Positions 1 through 6,546 of a DNA stretch of 7,955 nt are shown here, piece after piece. The position numbers and the translations under genes were made by a program. The stretch spans positions 1 to 7,955 of the forward strand of contig NZ_CAKRLH010000071.1 of the NCBI RefSeq assembly GCF_934359325.1, in the 5' to 3' direction. The notes below the pieces were generated by a model, which ran no database searches, had not been told where the DNA came from, and worked only from the letters and a program-made list of their open reading frames with translations. Source of the stretch: an uncultured Porphyromonas sp. Lineage in GTDB: Bacteria > Bacteroidota > Bacteroidia > Bacteroidales > Porphyromonadaceae. Positions within the stretch are counted from its first letter, which is position 1. Each line of letters starts with the position of its first letter.

Positions 1-695
1 ATGTGGAAGACGGTGACCGCATTCTCTATCGCAGTCTCGGTGGCGATGCGCTGGATGGTCTTGACGACGATCTTGCGTGCCTCGGCATTCGCCTTGAGCT
101 TAGCATCATCGATGATCTCATTGGTCATGATGGCGGCGCTTGACTTGACCTCGCTCTTGAGGTGCTCCATCAGCTGCGCCTTGGCCTCATCCTTAGTCAG
201 TCCGCTGGTCTCCTCGAGCTGCTCGAGCTGTTGGAGGCGGAGTGCCTCGAGCTCGGCCTCCTTGCCTTTATTGAAGTCGATCTGCTTCTTCAGGTTGGCT
301 CCCTCCTCCTCTATCGCCTGTGAGCGGCGGGACATGTCGTCCTGGAGCTTGGAGAGCTGCTCCTCGCGTTTCTTCAGCTTGGACTCTATGGACTGCAGGG
401 TCGCCTGACGAGCCTGCACTTCGTCGGCGAGCTGGGTTTTTTTCTTCAGGAACTCCTCCTTGATCTCGAGGAGCTTATTCTTCTTGAGCATCTCGGCGTC
501 CTCTCTCGCCTTAGCCATATACTCATCTCGAGTAATCTTGGCTTGGTCGAGATACTCCTGCCGGGCCTCTTTGGCTTTGGCGATCTCGTTCTCATAGAGT
601 CTCTGGGCATGGCGCTCGTTCTGCTTATTGAGCAGAAGCCAGCCCGATGCCAGGAGGACTATAGAGACGATGATCGCTATTATTATTGGGCTCAT
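1..695 (-). CDS. rny: Ribonuclease Y, N-terminal part (3' end beyond left edge)
   Basis: RNase Y is a membrane-anchored endoribonuclease that starts mRNA decay. About 231 codons are visible. The protein opens with MSPIIIAIIVSIVLLASGW, a single N-terminal membrane segment (about residues 3-22). A long, highly charged coiled coil rich in Glu, Lys and Gln follows (about residues 25-190, including NKLLEIKEEFLKKK). Next come SGLTKDEAKAQLMEHL and TIQRIATETAIENAVTVFH, the conserved stretch that in this family directly precedes the KH domain. The KH and HD catalytic domains lie outside the window, so activity cannot be judged here. The ATG at 693-695 is chosen because the membrane segment starts immediately after it. 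The gene begins 37 bases after the zapA stop with no obvious promoter between, so it is probably cotranscribed with zapA. The frame is open with no stop through to base 1. Family assignment is firm. Confidence 0.93.
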   Translation of the reverse strand, partial: MSPIIIAIIVSIVLLASGWLLLNKQNERHAQRLYENEIAKAKEARQEYLDQAKITRDEYMAKAREDAEMLKKNKLLEIKEEFLKKKTQLADEVQARQATLQSIESKLKKREEQLSKLQDDMSRRSQAIEEEGANLKKQIDFNKGKEAELEALRLQQLEQLEETSGLTKDEAKAQLMEHLKSEVKSSAAIMTNEIIDDAKLKANAEARKIVVKTIQRIATETAIENAVTVFH

Positions 696-732
696 ATGGT
701 GTTGTATCTTACTGTAAGTGGAATATACTCTC

Positions 733-1065
733 CTATCTCCCCAGGGTCTTGTCCAGGTCATCTGCCAGTCTGGCGAGACGTCTGTCGTAGTCGGCGTGCT
801 CCTGCTGCTGGAGTAGATGATACTTGTCCCTCCCGAGGTGGATGGCTGCGTAGGTGAGTGCCTCCGGGACCGTCAGATCGTATCGGGACTTGTACTCGTC
901 CAGGAGATGATTGAGCTCCTTGGCGGCCGCTCTGAGGGCGGCCTCTGTCTCCTCTTCGCGGGGGATGGTAACAGCCATAGGCACCTCGCCCACGCGGAGG
1001 TTGATCACGCGGGTGAGCGTCGGTGCAGGTGTCTCTGCCTGCATATCCGGGGATCTGTCAGGCAT
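733..1065 (-). CDS. zapA: Cell division protein ZapA
   Basis: ZapA binds and bundles FtsZ filaments and stabilises the cytokinetic Z-ring in the cytoplasm. The 110-residue product is of normal ZapA length. The N-terminal globular domain starts near residue 18 with TRVINLRVGEVPMAVTIPREEE, which fits the family pattern of a short strand, a hairpin and then a helix. The rest is helical: helix around 38-61 (AALRAAAKELNHLLDEYKSR), then a C-terminal coiled coil from about 67 to 108 (LTYAAIHLGRDKYHLL...) used for dimer and tetramer formation. The first 17 residues are a proline-rich extension, and a start at Met8 is also possible. The ATG at 1063-1065 is used as the longest supported frame. Its position between a coiled-coil gene and rny matches the arrangement I associate with Bacteroidota. 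Similarity to proteobacterial ZapA is only moderate, so the call rests on both fold pattern and context. Confidence 0.85.
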   Translation of the reverse strand: MPDRSPDMQAETPAPTLTRVINLRVGEVPMAVTIPREEETEAALRAAAKELNHLLDEYKSRYDLTVPEALTYAAIHLGRDKYHLLQQQEHADYDRRLARLADDLDKTLGR

Positions 1066-1108
1066 GACGGCTGTGGAGTAATGGGTGTTGGGTAAGTGTC
1101 AGTAGGTA

Positions 1109-1432
1109 TTACTTGGTGTGAGTCTCCAGGAGTCGGAGGACGTCGTCCACGGTCTCTACGAGATCATCGATCTCTCCGTAGAGGCTCTCCGCAGACTTGC
1201 GTACATCCGGGTCATCAGCTGAGATGGGTGCTCTGAGGGCGAGCTTTTGCTCGAGTCCTTCTGCTCTGGTCGTCTCCTTGGCAAGCTGACTACGGAGCAG
1301 ACTATTCTGGTCTCTAAGCAGCTCTACCTCCTGTCGTAGCGCTCCATAGCGCTCTATGAGGTAGGCTGTCCTTAGCTCTACTCGATGGAGGGCGTCCCCC
1401 TCGGTGAACTGATGATCTGTACTCTCTGACAC
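1109..1432 (-). CDS. Small coiled-coil protein, possible ZapB-like division factor
   Basis: This 107-residue cytoplasmic protein has no signal peptide or membrane segment. Residues about 18-67 form a strong coiled coil with leucine and hydrophobic heptads (RVELRTAYLIERYGALRQEVELL, then LRDQNSLLRSQLAKE). After a short Pro/Asp-rich break (APISADDPDVRK) comes a second helix, SLYGEIDDLVETVDDVLRLLE (about 83-103). The start codon is GTG at 1430-1432; the frame contains no ATG, so a GTG start is the best choice. The gene follows fabD by 17 bases and precedes zapA by 43 bases, so all three are likely cotranscribed. Small coiled-coil proteins encoded next to zapA in Bacteroidota are often described as ZapB-like. 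Here that role is inferred from location and helical form; no ZapB sequence signature is certain. A generic structural or division accessory role is the alternative. Confidence 0.8.
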   Translation of the reverse strand: MSESTDHQFTEGDALHRVELRTAYLIERYGALRQEVELLRDQNSLLRSQLAKETTRAEGLEQKLALRAPISADDPDVRKSAESLYGEIDDLVETVDDVLRLLETHTK

Positions 1433-1449
1433 GATCGGTACGTGAGAAA

Positions 1450-2334
1450 TCAGCCCTCGCGTCCCTCTACCCTTACCTCTCTGTCGATGCGGCGGATAAG
1501 CCCCTGAAGGGTGTTACCCGGACCAAACTCGATGAAGCGATCAGCTCCGTCAGCGATCATGCGCTGTACAGTCTGTGACCAGAGGACCGGTGCGGTGAGC
1601 TGCTTGACCAGATTATTCTCGATCTCCTTGGGGTCGGTATGCGGCTTGGCATCGACATTCTGGTAGATCGGGCAGCGGGGGGTCTGGATATGCGTCTGGT
1701 GGATCGCCTGCTCCAGCTCCTGACGAGCTGGCTCCATCAGCGGGCTGTGGAATGCACCACTCACCTTCAGCGCAATGGCACGCTTGGCTCCCGCCTTCTT
1801 CGCCTCCTCCATAGCCTCATTGACTCCGTCGATGGAGCCGCTGATGACTACCTGCCCGGGGCTGTTGTAGTTGGCGGGGATGACCAGTTTGTCGAGGATA
1901 TTGGCGCAGATCTCCTCCACCTCGGCATCCGGGAGGCCGATGATTGCCGCCATCGTCGATGGAGCCTCAGCGCAGGCCTTCTGCATAGCCACGGCACGCA
2001 TATGAACGAGTCGGACAGCGTCCTCAAAGGAGAGAGCCCCGGCGACGGCGAGGGCAGTGAACTCTCCCAGAGAGTGTCCTGCCACCATGTCGGGCTTCTC
2101 CTCTGAACCGAGGATGGCAGCGGAGATGTAGGAGTGGACGAAGACGGCAGGCTGAGTGACTGCTGTCTGCTTAAGCTCCTCCTCCGTGCCGTCGAAGATG
2201 ATCTTGCTCAGACCAAAGCCGAGGATCTCATCCGCACGATCAAAGAGGCGCTTCGCCTCGGGATTATTATCGTACATGGCCATACCCATGCCTATGTGCT
2301 GGGATCCCTGGCCGGGAAATACGTATGCTAGCAT
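1450..2334 (-). CDS. fabD: Malonyl-CoA:acyl carrier protein transacylase FabD
   Basis: FabD transfers the malonyl group from malonyl-CoA to acyl carrier protein, supplying the extender unit for type II fatty-acid synthesis in the cytoplasm. The 294-residue protein begins MLAYVFPGQGSQ, with the family GQGSQ oxyanion-hole motif at residues 8-12. The nucleophile motif GHSLGE places the catalytic Ser at residue 88. An Arg in VHMRAVAMQ (residue 113) fits the malonyl-carboxylate binding residue. GAFHSPLM gives the catalytic His at 196, Gln245 lies in VKQLTAPVLW, and GPGNTL is at 271-276. All key residues are present and the length is normal. The ATG at 2332-2334 is chosen because the GQGSQ motif follows at the usual distance; an upstream TTG in frame overlaps a promoter box. 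A candidate promoter lies 50 bases upstream, and the gene seems to lead a unit with the coiled-coil gene, zapA and rny. Confidence 0.97.
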   Translation of the reverse strand: MLAYVFPGQGSQHIGMGMAMYDNNPEAKRLFDRADEILGFGLSKIIFDGTEEELKQTAVTQPAVFVHSYISAAILGSEEKPDMVAGHSLGEFTALAVAGALSFEDAVRLVHMRAVAMQKACAEAPSTMAAIIGLPDAEVEEICANILDKLVIPANYNSPGQVVISGSIDGVNEAMEEAKKAGAKRAIALKVSGAFHSPLMEPARQELEQAIHQTHIQTPRCPIYQNVDAKPHTDPKEIENNLVKQLTAPVLWSQTVQRMIADGADRFIEFGPGNTLQGLIRRIDREVRVEGREG

Positions 2335-2382
2335 ATGGATGTATGTATCTTTAAGAATTGGGGTTCTATAATACTTCTCCCA

Positions 2383-2414
2383 CAAAGATAAGGAAAAGAG
2401 AGGAGTATCGGAAA
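2383..2414 (-). promoter_or_regulatory. Candidate Bacteroidota-type promoter of fabD
   Basis: On the minus strand TATCTTTG (2383-2390) matches the -7 consensus TAnnTTTG. A TTTC (2411-2414) sits exactly 20 bases upstream, one mismatch from the -33 element TTTG, and spacing of 19-21 is expected. Transcription would begin near 2376, giving a leader of about 40 bases before the fabD ATG at 2334. The 224-base gap between mltD and fabD also argues that fabD needs its own promoter. No transcript data are available here. Confidence 0.5.
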
Positions 2415-2558
2415 GCTTTTGTATTGCTTTGTTCTTGTGGTTTTCTAAGTCGTGTGTCAGTCCTGCTTTTTGAGACTGCGTTGTCCGTGTCCTCCGTTAG
2501 TCTTCAATCAGTTTGCATTCCATATCGCTGATGTTCTCACTCATAATCTTGTGTGGAC

Positions 2559-4019
2559 TTAGGGGATCACGAGGCGCTGTCCGGGGCGGATGTTATTGGA
2601 GCGAAGGTTATTTGCTCGCTTGATCTGGCTGACGGTGACGCCCCGGTACTTCGATGCGATGCCGGAGAGGGTGTCGCCCTTCTTCACCGTGTAGTAGCGG
2701 GCACTCTGCTGTCGGCTGTTGCTTTTCTTGCTTGCCGTACCGGACTTGGCGGCCGAGACGGAGGTCTTGTCGCCTGTACGGATCACCAGCCTCTGTCCGG
2801 GGTGGATCGTATTTGATCTTAGACCATTCCACGCCTTGATCTGAGCTGTGGTGACGTGGTACCGACGAGCGATGGAGCCGAGAGAGTCACCTCGTCGGAC
2901 GCGATAGGTCACTTCTCGCTCACTGTCGGCGGTCTGCACCTCGTCGATGTCAGGTGCGCTGTCCTTCTCCTTAGCCTCACTCTTATGGTGACTGGCGAAG
3001 TACTTCTCCTTATTGGAGGCAAAGTCGATCGCCGCCTGAGCTGGCAGGACGATCACCTGAGACTGCTGGTTGCCGGGGATGATCCCCTTCTTGTACATAG
3101 GATTGAGCAGCTCGATGGTGTCGAGAGAGACGCTGGTGATCTCCGCCAGCTCCCTCGTCGTGCAGCGCCGGGCGAGATGAACCGTATCGGTCGCTATGGG
3201 GATGTGGATCGCCGAGGGGCGAATGTCATGCTCCCTGTAGTACTCCATGCTGTAGAAGGCGGCGATGAAGAAGGGCACGTAGGATCGGGTCTCGCGAGGG
3301 AGGTAGGGGAAGATCTCCCAGAAGTCTCTCTTCCCCCCGGAGCGGCGGATCGCCTTATTGATGTTCCCCGGACCACAATTGTAGGCCGCTATGGCGAGCA
3401 TCCAGTCGCCGTAGAGGGCGTACATGTCCTTGAAGTACTCGCACATAGCGCGGGTGGACTTGCGGGGATCCATACGCTCGTCGACGACTGAGTTGATCGT
3501 AAGTCCGTAGATCTTGCCGGTGCGGAGCATAAATTGCCAGAAGCCGGTCGCCCCCATCCGCGAGACGGCGGTGGGATTGAGTGCACTCTCGACGATGGCG
3601 AGGTACTTCAGCTCCAGCGGTAGCCCCTGCCGGTCGAGCTCCTCCTCGATGATGGGGAAGTAGTAGGTGGCGCGGCTCAGCATCAGGCTCATGAGGTTGC
3701 TCCGGCGGTTGACATAGAGGTCGATCGCCTCCCGGACGGCGGGGTTGTAGGTGAGCGGTATGGCGCTCTCCATCTGCGCCAGTCGGTCGCGGTAGAGCTG
3801 ATCCTTGCTCTCCAGCTCCCTCTTGCTCGCCTGTCGGTGCGGCTTGCTGAGGGAGTAGTACTCCTTGTACCGAGCGTTGAGGAGCGAGTCGAGGGCCATG
3901 TCGAAGCTCTCCGGCAGGCGCCCCAGGTCGGGCTCCTCGCCCTCGCTCTGACCGAATGCCCGAGGCATGGCAAGCGCCATCAGTAGGAGGAGTAGAAGGA
4001 GTGGGATAGGGCGGCTCAT
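2559..4019 (-). CDS. mltD: MltD-like lytic murein transglycosylase with two LysM domains
   Basis: This enzyme cleaves the MurNAc-GlcNAc bond of peptidoglycan, forming 1,6-anhydroMurNAc ends, in the periplasm. The 486-residue product has a signal peptide (SRPIPLLLLLLLMALAMPRAFGQ, cleavage near residue 23-24) without a lipobox Cys, so it is not an obvious lipoprotein. The SLT/goose-lysozyme-like domain spans about 120-265. The catalytic Glu is residue 144 in AIVESALNP, followed by GATGFWQFM (156-164) and AAYNCGPGNI (211-220), all typical of the MltD family. A linker rich in Ser, Lys and Glu leads to LysM1 (about 371-414, ending HPGQRLVI) and LysM2 (about 442-486, ending RPGQRLVIP), which bind glycan chains. 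The ATG at 4017-4019 is preferred over an in-frame TTG at 4029-4031 because the signal peptide starts directly with it. The gene lies 8 bases after the DUF5683 stop, so it is surely in the same operon. Confidence 0.93.
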   Translation of the reverse strand: MSRPIPLLLLLLLMALAMPRAFGQSEGEEPDLGRLPESFDMALDSLLNARYKEYYSLSKPHRQASKRELESKDQLYRDRLAQMESAIPLTYNPAVREAIDLYVNRRSNLMSLMLSRATYYFPIIEEELDRQGLPLELKYLAIVESALNPTAVSRMGATGFWQFMLRTGKIYGLTINSVVDERMDPRKSTRAMCEYFKDMYALYGDWMLAIAAYNCGPGNINKAIRRSGGKRDFWEIFPYLPRETRSYVPFFIAAFYSMEYYREHDIRPSAIHIPIATDTVHLARRCTTRELAEITSVSLDTIELLNPMYKKGIIPGNQQSQVIVLPAQAAIDFASNKEKYFASHHKSEAKEKDSAPDIDEVQTADSEREVTYRVRRGDSLGSIARRYHVTTAQIKAWNGLRSNTIHPGQRLVIRTGDKTSVSAAKSGTASKKSNSRQQSARYYTVKKGDTLSGIASKYRGVTVSQIKRANNLRSNNIRPGQRLVIP

Positions 4020-4027
4020 AGTAGAGG

Positions 4028-4759
4028 TCAAAAAGATAGTGCGACCTGGACGGCAGGACCGCCCGACGAGGGGAAAGTGGTCGAGGGAATGTAGGTGGGA
4101 GTCGCCCGAAGCGTTAGCTCCGGGGAGATGTCGAAGTGTGCCAGCTCCGCATCGACATAGGCATCAATGATGGAGAGGGCATAGACACCTACGGAGACAA
4201 TGATGGAGAGGTCGCGATTGCGCCTGTAGAAGTCTCGTCCGTGGCGAAGAGTCTCTTGGAAGGAGCCGTTTGTTCTGTAGCTATTGGGGTCGGCTCCTGC
4301 AGGGACAAAGGCGATCCACGAGTCGTTGGTCATCGGGTCGTCGCTCTTGATGTCGCTGTAGGCCTTGGCGTACTCGACGAGGTTATTGTTATTCCACGAG
4401 ATGGCGTAGTAGAGGGCGGTCATGCCACCGATGATGATAGGGACCTTCCAGTACTTCCTATTATAGACCTGTCCACCCCCGGGGATGATCGCCCAGAGGA
4501 CGGCGGCGCGGGGACTGGGGGAGAAGGTCTTCTGCGCCCCAGGCTTCGTGGGCACCTCCGTTGGTATCAGCCGGGCGCTGTCCTGCTGCGCTGCCAGGGC
4601 GTCAGCCTTGGCGGGCGTGAGGATGGTGGTGTCTTGCTGAAGGGGTGTCGTGGGGATGGTATCGCAGCCGACCGCCTCGCTACCGTATGCCAAGCCCGTC
4701 CCCAGGCTCAGGACCAGGAGAAGGAGAATGGGCAGTAGTTGACTACTCGATCGGCACAT
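4028..4759 (-). CDS. DUF5683 family membrane protein
   Basis: This 243-residue protein of unknown function belongs, by its central motif, to the DUF5683 family common in Bacteroidota. An N-terminal signal peptide (about 1-26, with LLPILLLLVLSLGTGLAYG) precedes a low-complexity stretch rich in Thr, Pro and Gln (about 33-80). The family core then begins: SPRAAVLWAIIPGGGQVYNRKYWKVPIIIGGMTAL (about 82-115), a hydrophobic hairpin with the signature IPGGGQVYNRKYWK. A further hydrophobic segment lies at about 184-201 (LSIIVSVGVYALSIIDAYVDA). The tail, LRATPTYIPSTTF...VQVALSF, alternates polar and hydrophobic residues and ends in Phe, which would also suit an outer-membrane strand; that is inference. 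The gene starts 3 bases after the parB stop and ends 8 bases before mltD. An envelope role is likely, but no biochemical function can be assigned. Confidence 0.85.
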   Translation of the reverse strand: MCRSSSQLLPILLLLVLSLGTGLAYGSEAVGCDTIPTTPLQQDTTILTPAKADALAAQQDSARLIPTEVPTKPGAQKTFSPSPRAAVLWAIIPGGGQVYNRKYWKVPIIIGGMTALYYAISWNNNNLVEYAKAYSDIKSDDPMTNDSWIAFVPAGADPNSYRTNGSFQETLRHGRDFYRRNRDLSIIVSVGVYALSIIDAYVDAELAHFDISPELTLRATPTYIPSTTFPSSGGPAVQVALSF

Positions 4760-4762
4760 ACA

Positions 4763-5677
4763 CTACAGCTTGCTCAGCATGGAGAGGATCTCCTGCAGCT
4801 GCTCATCGCTGGCAAAGGGGATCGTGATCCGACCCTTGCCGGAGGCGTTGCAGCTCATCTTCACCTTTGTCCCGAGGCTCCTCGAGATCTGGTCTGTGGT
4901 GCTGCGGTACTGTGCCAGGCGCTCCTTGGCTGCCTGACGAGCCTCCTGCGACTTAGCCTTACTGCTCGGCTCGGCGGTGCTGTACTCGCGCGCCATCTGC
5001 TCCACGTCTCGGACGGAGAGGTCGTCGGTGAGGATCTGCTTGTAGAGTGCCAGTTGCAGTTCCGTGTCCTCGATGCTGAGTAGGGCGCGGGCGTGTCCCA
5101 TAGAGAGCTTCCTATTCTTCAGTCCCAGCTGGATCTGTGCTGGGAGCTTGAGGAGGCGGAGGTAATTGGCTACTGTGGCGCGCTTCTTCCCCACTCGTGT
5201 CGCCAGCTCCTCCTGCGTCAGCCCGTCGGCATCGATCAGCTTGCTGAATGTGAGAGCGATCTCTATCGCATTGAGATCCTCGCGCTGGATATTCTCGATC
5301 AGCGCCATCTCCACCACCTGGTCGTCATCCACGGTGCGGATGTAGGCGGGGATCGTCTCCAGCTCTATCAGTCGGGCAGCTCGATAGCGCCGCTCGCCGC
5401 TGATGATGATGTACTTCCCCTCGCCCTTGCCATCCTCTCGGACGGTGATCGGCTGTACCAGCCCGATGTGCTTGATCGACGAGGCAAGCTCCTCGAGCGT
5501 CTCGGCATCGAAGTCTGCACGCGGCTGATCCGGATTGGGGTAAATGGCATCGAGAGGCAGCTCGGAGATGGAGGAGGATCCTCCGGTCTCCACCTTCTTG
5601 ATATTGACGAAGTCGTTCGGGAAGAGGGCGTCGAGTCCTCGTCCGAGGGAGGCGCTGTTTCTATTGTTCGTACTCAT
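4763..5677 (-). CDS. parB: Chromosome partitioning protein ParB (Spo0J/Noc family)
   Basis: ParB binds centromere-like parS sites, spreads as a CTP-dependent clamp and works with ParA to segregate the chromosome origin. The 304-residue protein has the usual short basic N-terminus containing LGRGLDALFP, the ParA-stimulating segment. The ParB N-terminal domain follows (about 37-130), with QPR (51-53), GLVQPITVR (72-80) and the CTP-binding box GERRYRA (94-100), then ENIQREDLNAIE (128-139). The helix-turn-helix lies around 153-180 (LTQEELATRVGKKRATVANYLRLLKLP), followed by LSMGHARALL (191-200). The C-terminal dimerisation part is about 255-304, ending LQEILSMLSKL. All motifs are intact and length is normal. 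The ATG overlaps the parA stop as ATGA (5674-5677), pointing to translational coupling. No convincing parS was seen in the window. Confidence 0.97.
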   Translation of the reverse strand: MSTNNRNSASLGRGLDALFPNDFVNIKKVETGGSSSISELPLDAIYPNPDQPRADFDAETLEELASSIKHIGLVQPITVREDGKGEGKYIIISGERRYRAARLIELETIPAYIRTVDDDQVVEMALIENIQREDLNAIEIALTFSKLIDADGLTQEELATRVGKKRATVANYLRLLKLPAQIQLGLKNRKLSMGHARALLSIEDTELQLALYKQILTDDLSVRDVEQMAREYSTAEPSSKAKSQEARQAAKERLAQYRSTTDQISRSLGTKVKMSCNASGKGRITIPFASDEQLQEILSMLSKL

Positions 5678-6462
5678 GAGATGGTTCGGCGGATCTGGAT
5701 GTGATTATTCTCCATCACCTCGTGAGCCAGCTCGAGGTAGTTCTGGCTACCCTTGGAGGAGAGGTCAAAGTCGAGGACGCTCTTCCCGAAGCTCGGTGCC
5801 TCGCTTATGCGGACATTGCGATTGATGACCGTGTCGAAGACGAGGTCCTTGAAGTGCTTCTTGACGTCCTTGTAGACCTGCGTGGAGAGCTTCGTCCGGC
5901 TGTCATACATGGTCATGAGGAAGCCCTCTATGTCGATGGGGGGATTGAGCCGCTCCTTGACGATGCGCAGGGTACTGAGGAGCTTGCTGATGCCCTCGAG
6001 GGCGAAGTACTCGCACTGTACGGGGATGATGACCGAGTCGGCGGCGGCGAGGGCGGCAATCGTGATGAGCCCAAGGGAGGGCGCACAGTCGATGAGGATG
6101 AAGTCGAAGTCCGGCTTCAGCAGCTCCGTGATCCGCCTGAGGACGTACTCCCTCTGCGGGACGTTGACTAGCTCCACCTCCGCGCCTGCGAGGTCGGTGT
6201 GTGATGGCAGGATCTCCAGTCCCTCCACAGAGGAGGGGATCAGGCACTTCCTCGGGTCTGTGTCTCCGAGGATGCAGCCGTAGGTAGAGAGCTCGGCGGA
6301 CTTGGCCTGAGCGCCGAGACCGCTGGTGGCATTGGCCTGAGGGTCCGCATCGATAAGGAGCACGTGGCACCCCAGAGCGACCATTGCCGCAGAGAGGTTC
6401 ATCGCCGTCGTGGTCTTGCCGACACCGCCCTTCTGATTGGATATAGCTATTACTTTGCCCAT
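5674..6462 (-). CDS. parA: Chromosome partitioning ATPase ParA/Soj
   Basis: ParA is a deviant Walker ATPase that binds DNA non-specifically as an ATP dimer and moves ParB-parS complexes; it acts on the nucleoid. The 262-residue product opens MGKVIAISNQKGGVGKTTTA, with the deviant Walker A motif at 11-18 (signature Lys11 and Lys16). Walker A' is LLIDADPQ (35-42) and Walker B is FILIDCAPS (121-129, Asp125). The conserved late segment NRNVRISEAPSFGKSVLDFD (214-233) includes an Arg that contributes to DNA binding in Soj homologues. The short N-terminus, without an extra helix-turn-helix, marks it as the chromosomal Soj type rather than the type Ia plasmid kind. The ATG at 6460-6462 is chosen because Walker A follows at the standard distance; an in-frame TTG 39 bases upstream lies outside the conserved fold and near the -7 box. 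It overlaps parB by four bases. Confidence 0.97.
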   Translation of the reverse strand: MGKVIAISNQKGGVGKTTTAMNLSAAMVALGCHVLLIDADPQANATSGLGAQAKSAELSTYGCILGDTDPRKCLIPSSVEGLEILPSHTDLAGAEVELVNVPQREYVLRRITELLKPDFDFILIDCAPSLGLITIAALAAADSVIIPVQCEYFALEGISKLLSTLRIVKERLNPPIDIEGFLMTMYDSRTKLSTQVYKDVKKHFKDLVFDTVINRNVRISEAPSFGKSVLDFDLSSKGSQNYLELAHEVMENNHIQIRRTIS

Positions 6463-6488
6463 AGCATTTGCCTGATGATGATCAGCGA

Positions 6489-6496
6489 CAAAGTTA
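6489..6496 (-). promoter_or_regulatory. Candidate -7 box of a parA promoter
   Basis: TAACTTTG on the minus strand matches TAnnTTTG and would place the transcript start near 6482, about 20 bases before the parA ATG. No TTTG is found at the expected 19-21 base spacing upstream, where the 6515-6541 stem-loop lies instead, so the promoter call is weak and rests on one element and its position. Confidence 0.35.
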
Positions 6497-6514
6497 GGCA
6501 AAATCTATCACATA

Positions 6515-6541
6515 CTCTCCGGCACATTGCCCGCCGGAGAG
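6515..6541 (-). terminator. Stem-loop between the lipoprotein gene and parA
   Basis: CTCTCCGGC (6515-6523) and GCCGGAGAG (6533-6541) form a perfect 9-bp inverted repeat with a 9-base loop. It starts 5 bases after the lipoprotein stop codon (TGA, 6547-6549). In the minus-strand transcript a short run of four U comes only about 10 bases after the stem, so it is a poor textbook terminator. It could instead attenuate read-through or stabilise a 3' end. The stem is directly observed; the function is inferred from position. Confidence 0.5.
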
Positions 6542-6546
6542 ACCTC

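Noticed and set aside
1..408. Long plus-strand open frames here and throughout (for example 1639-2106, 2856-3491, 4136-4738, 5093-5704)
   Set aside because: They lie antisense to well-identified minus-strand genes, have unlikely compositions, and reflect the G/C-rich codon pattern of those genes.
427..433. Run of seven T (seven A in the rny coding strand) as a slippage site
   Set aside because: It lies in Lys codons (AAG AAA AAA ACC) of the intact coiled coil with no nearby out-of-frame continuation or stimulatory structure.
2497..2544. 15-codon ORF on the minus strand just after mltD (MSENISDMECKLIED)
   Set aside because: Too short to support, no clear translation signal, and no recognised family. 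It could be a leader peptide or gene remnant, but chance is more likely.
6361..6366. CACGTG core as a possible parS site (also at 6766-6771)
   Set aside because: The flanks do not match the TGTTnCACGTGnAACA consensus on either side, and both lie inside coding sequence of parA and the lipoprotein gene.
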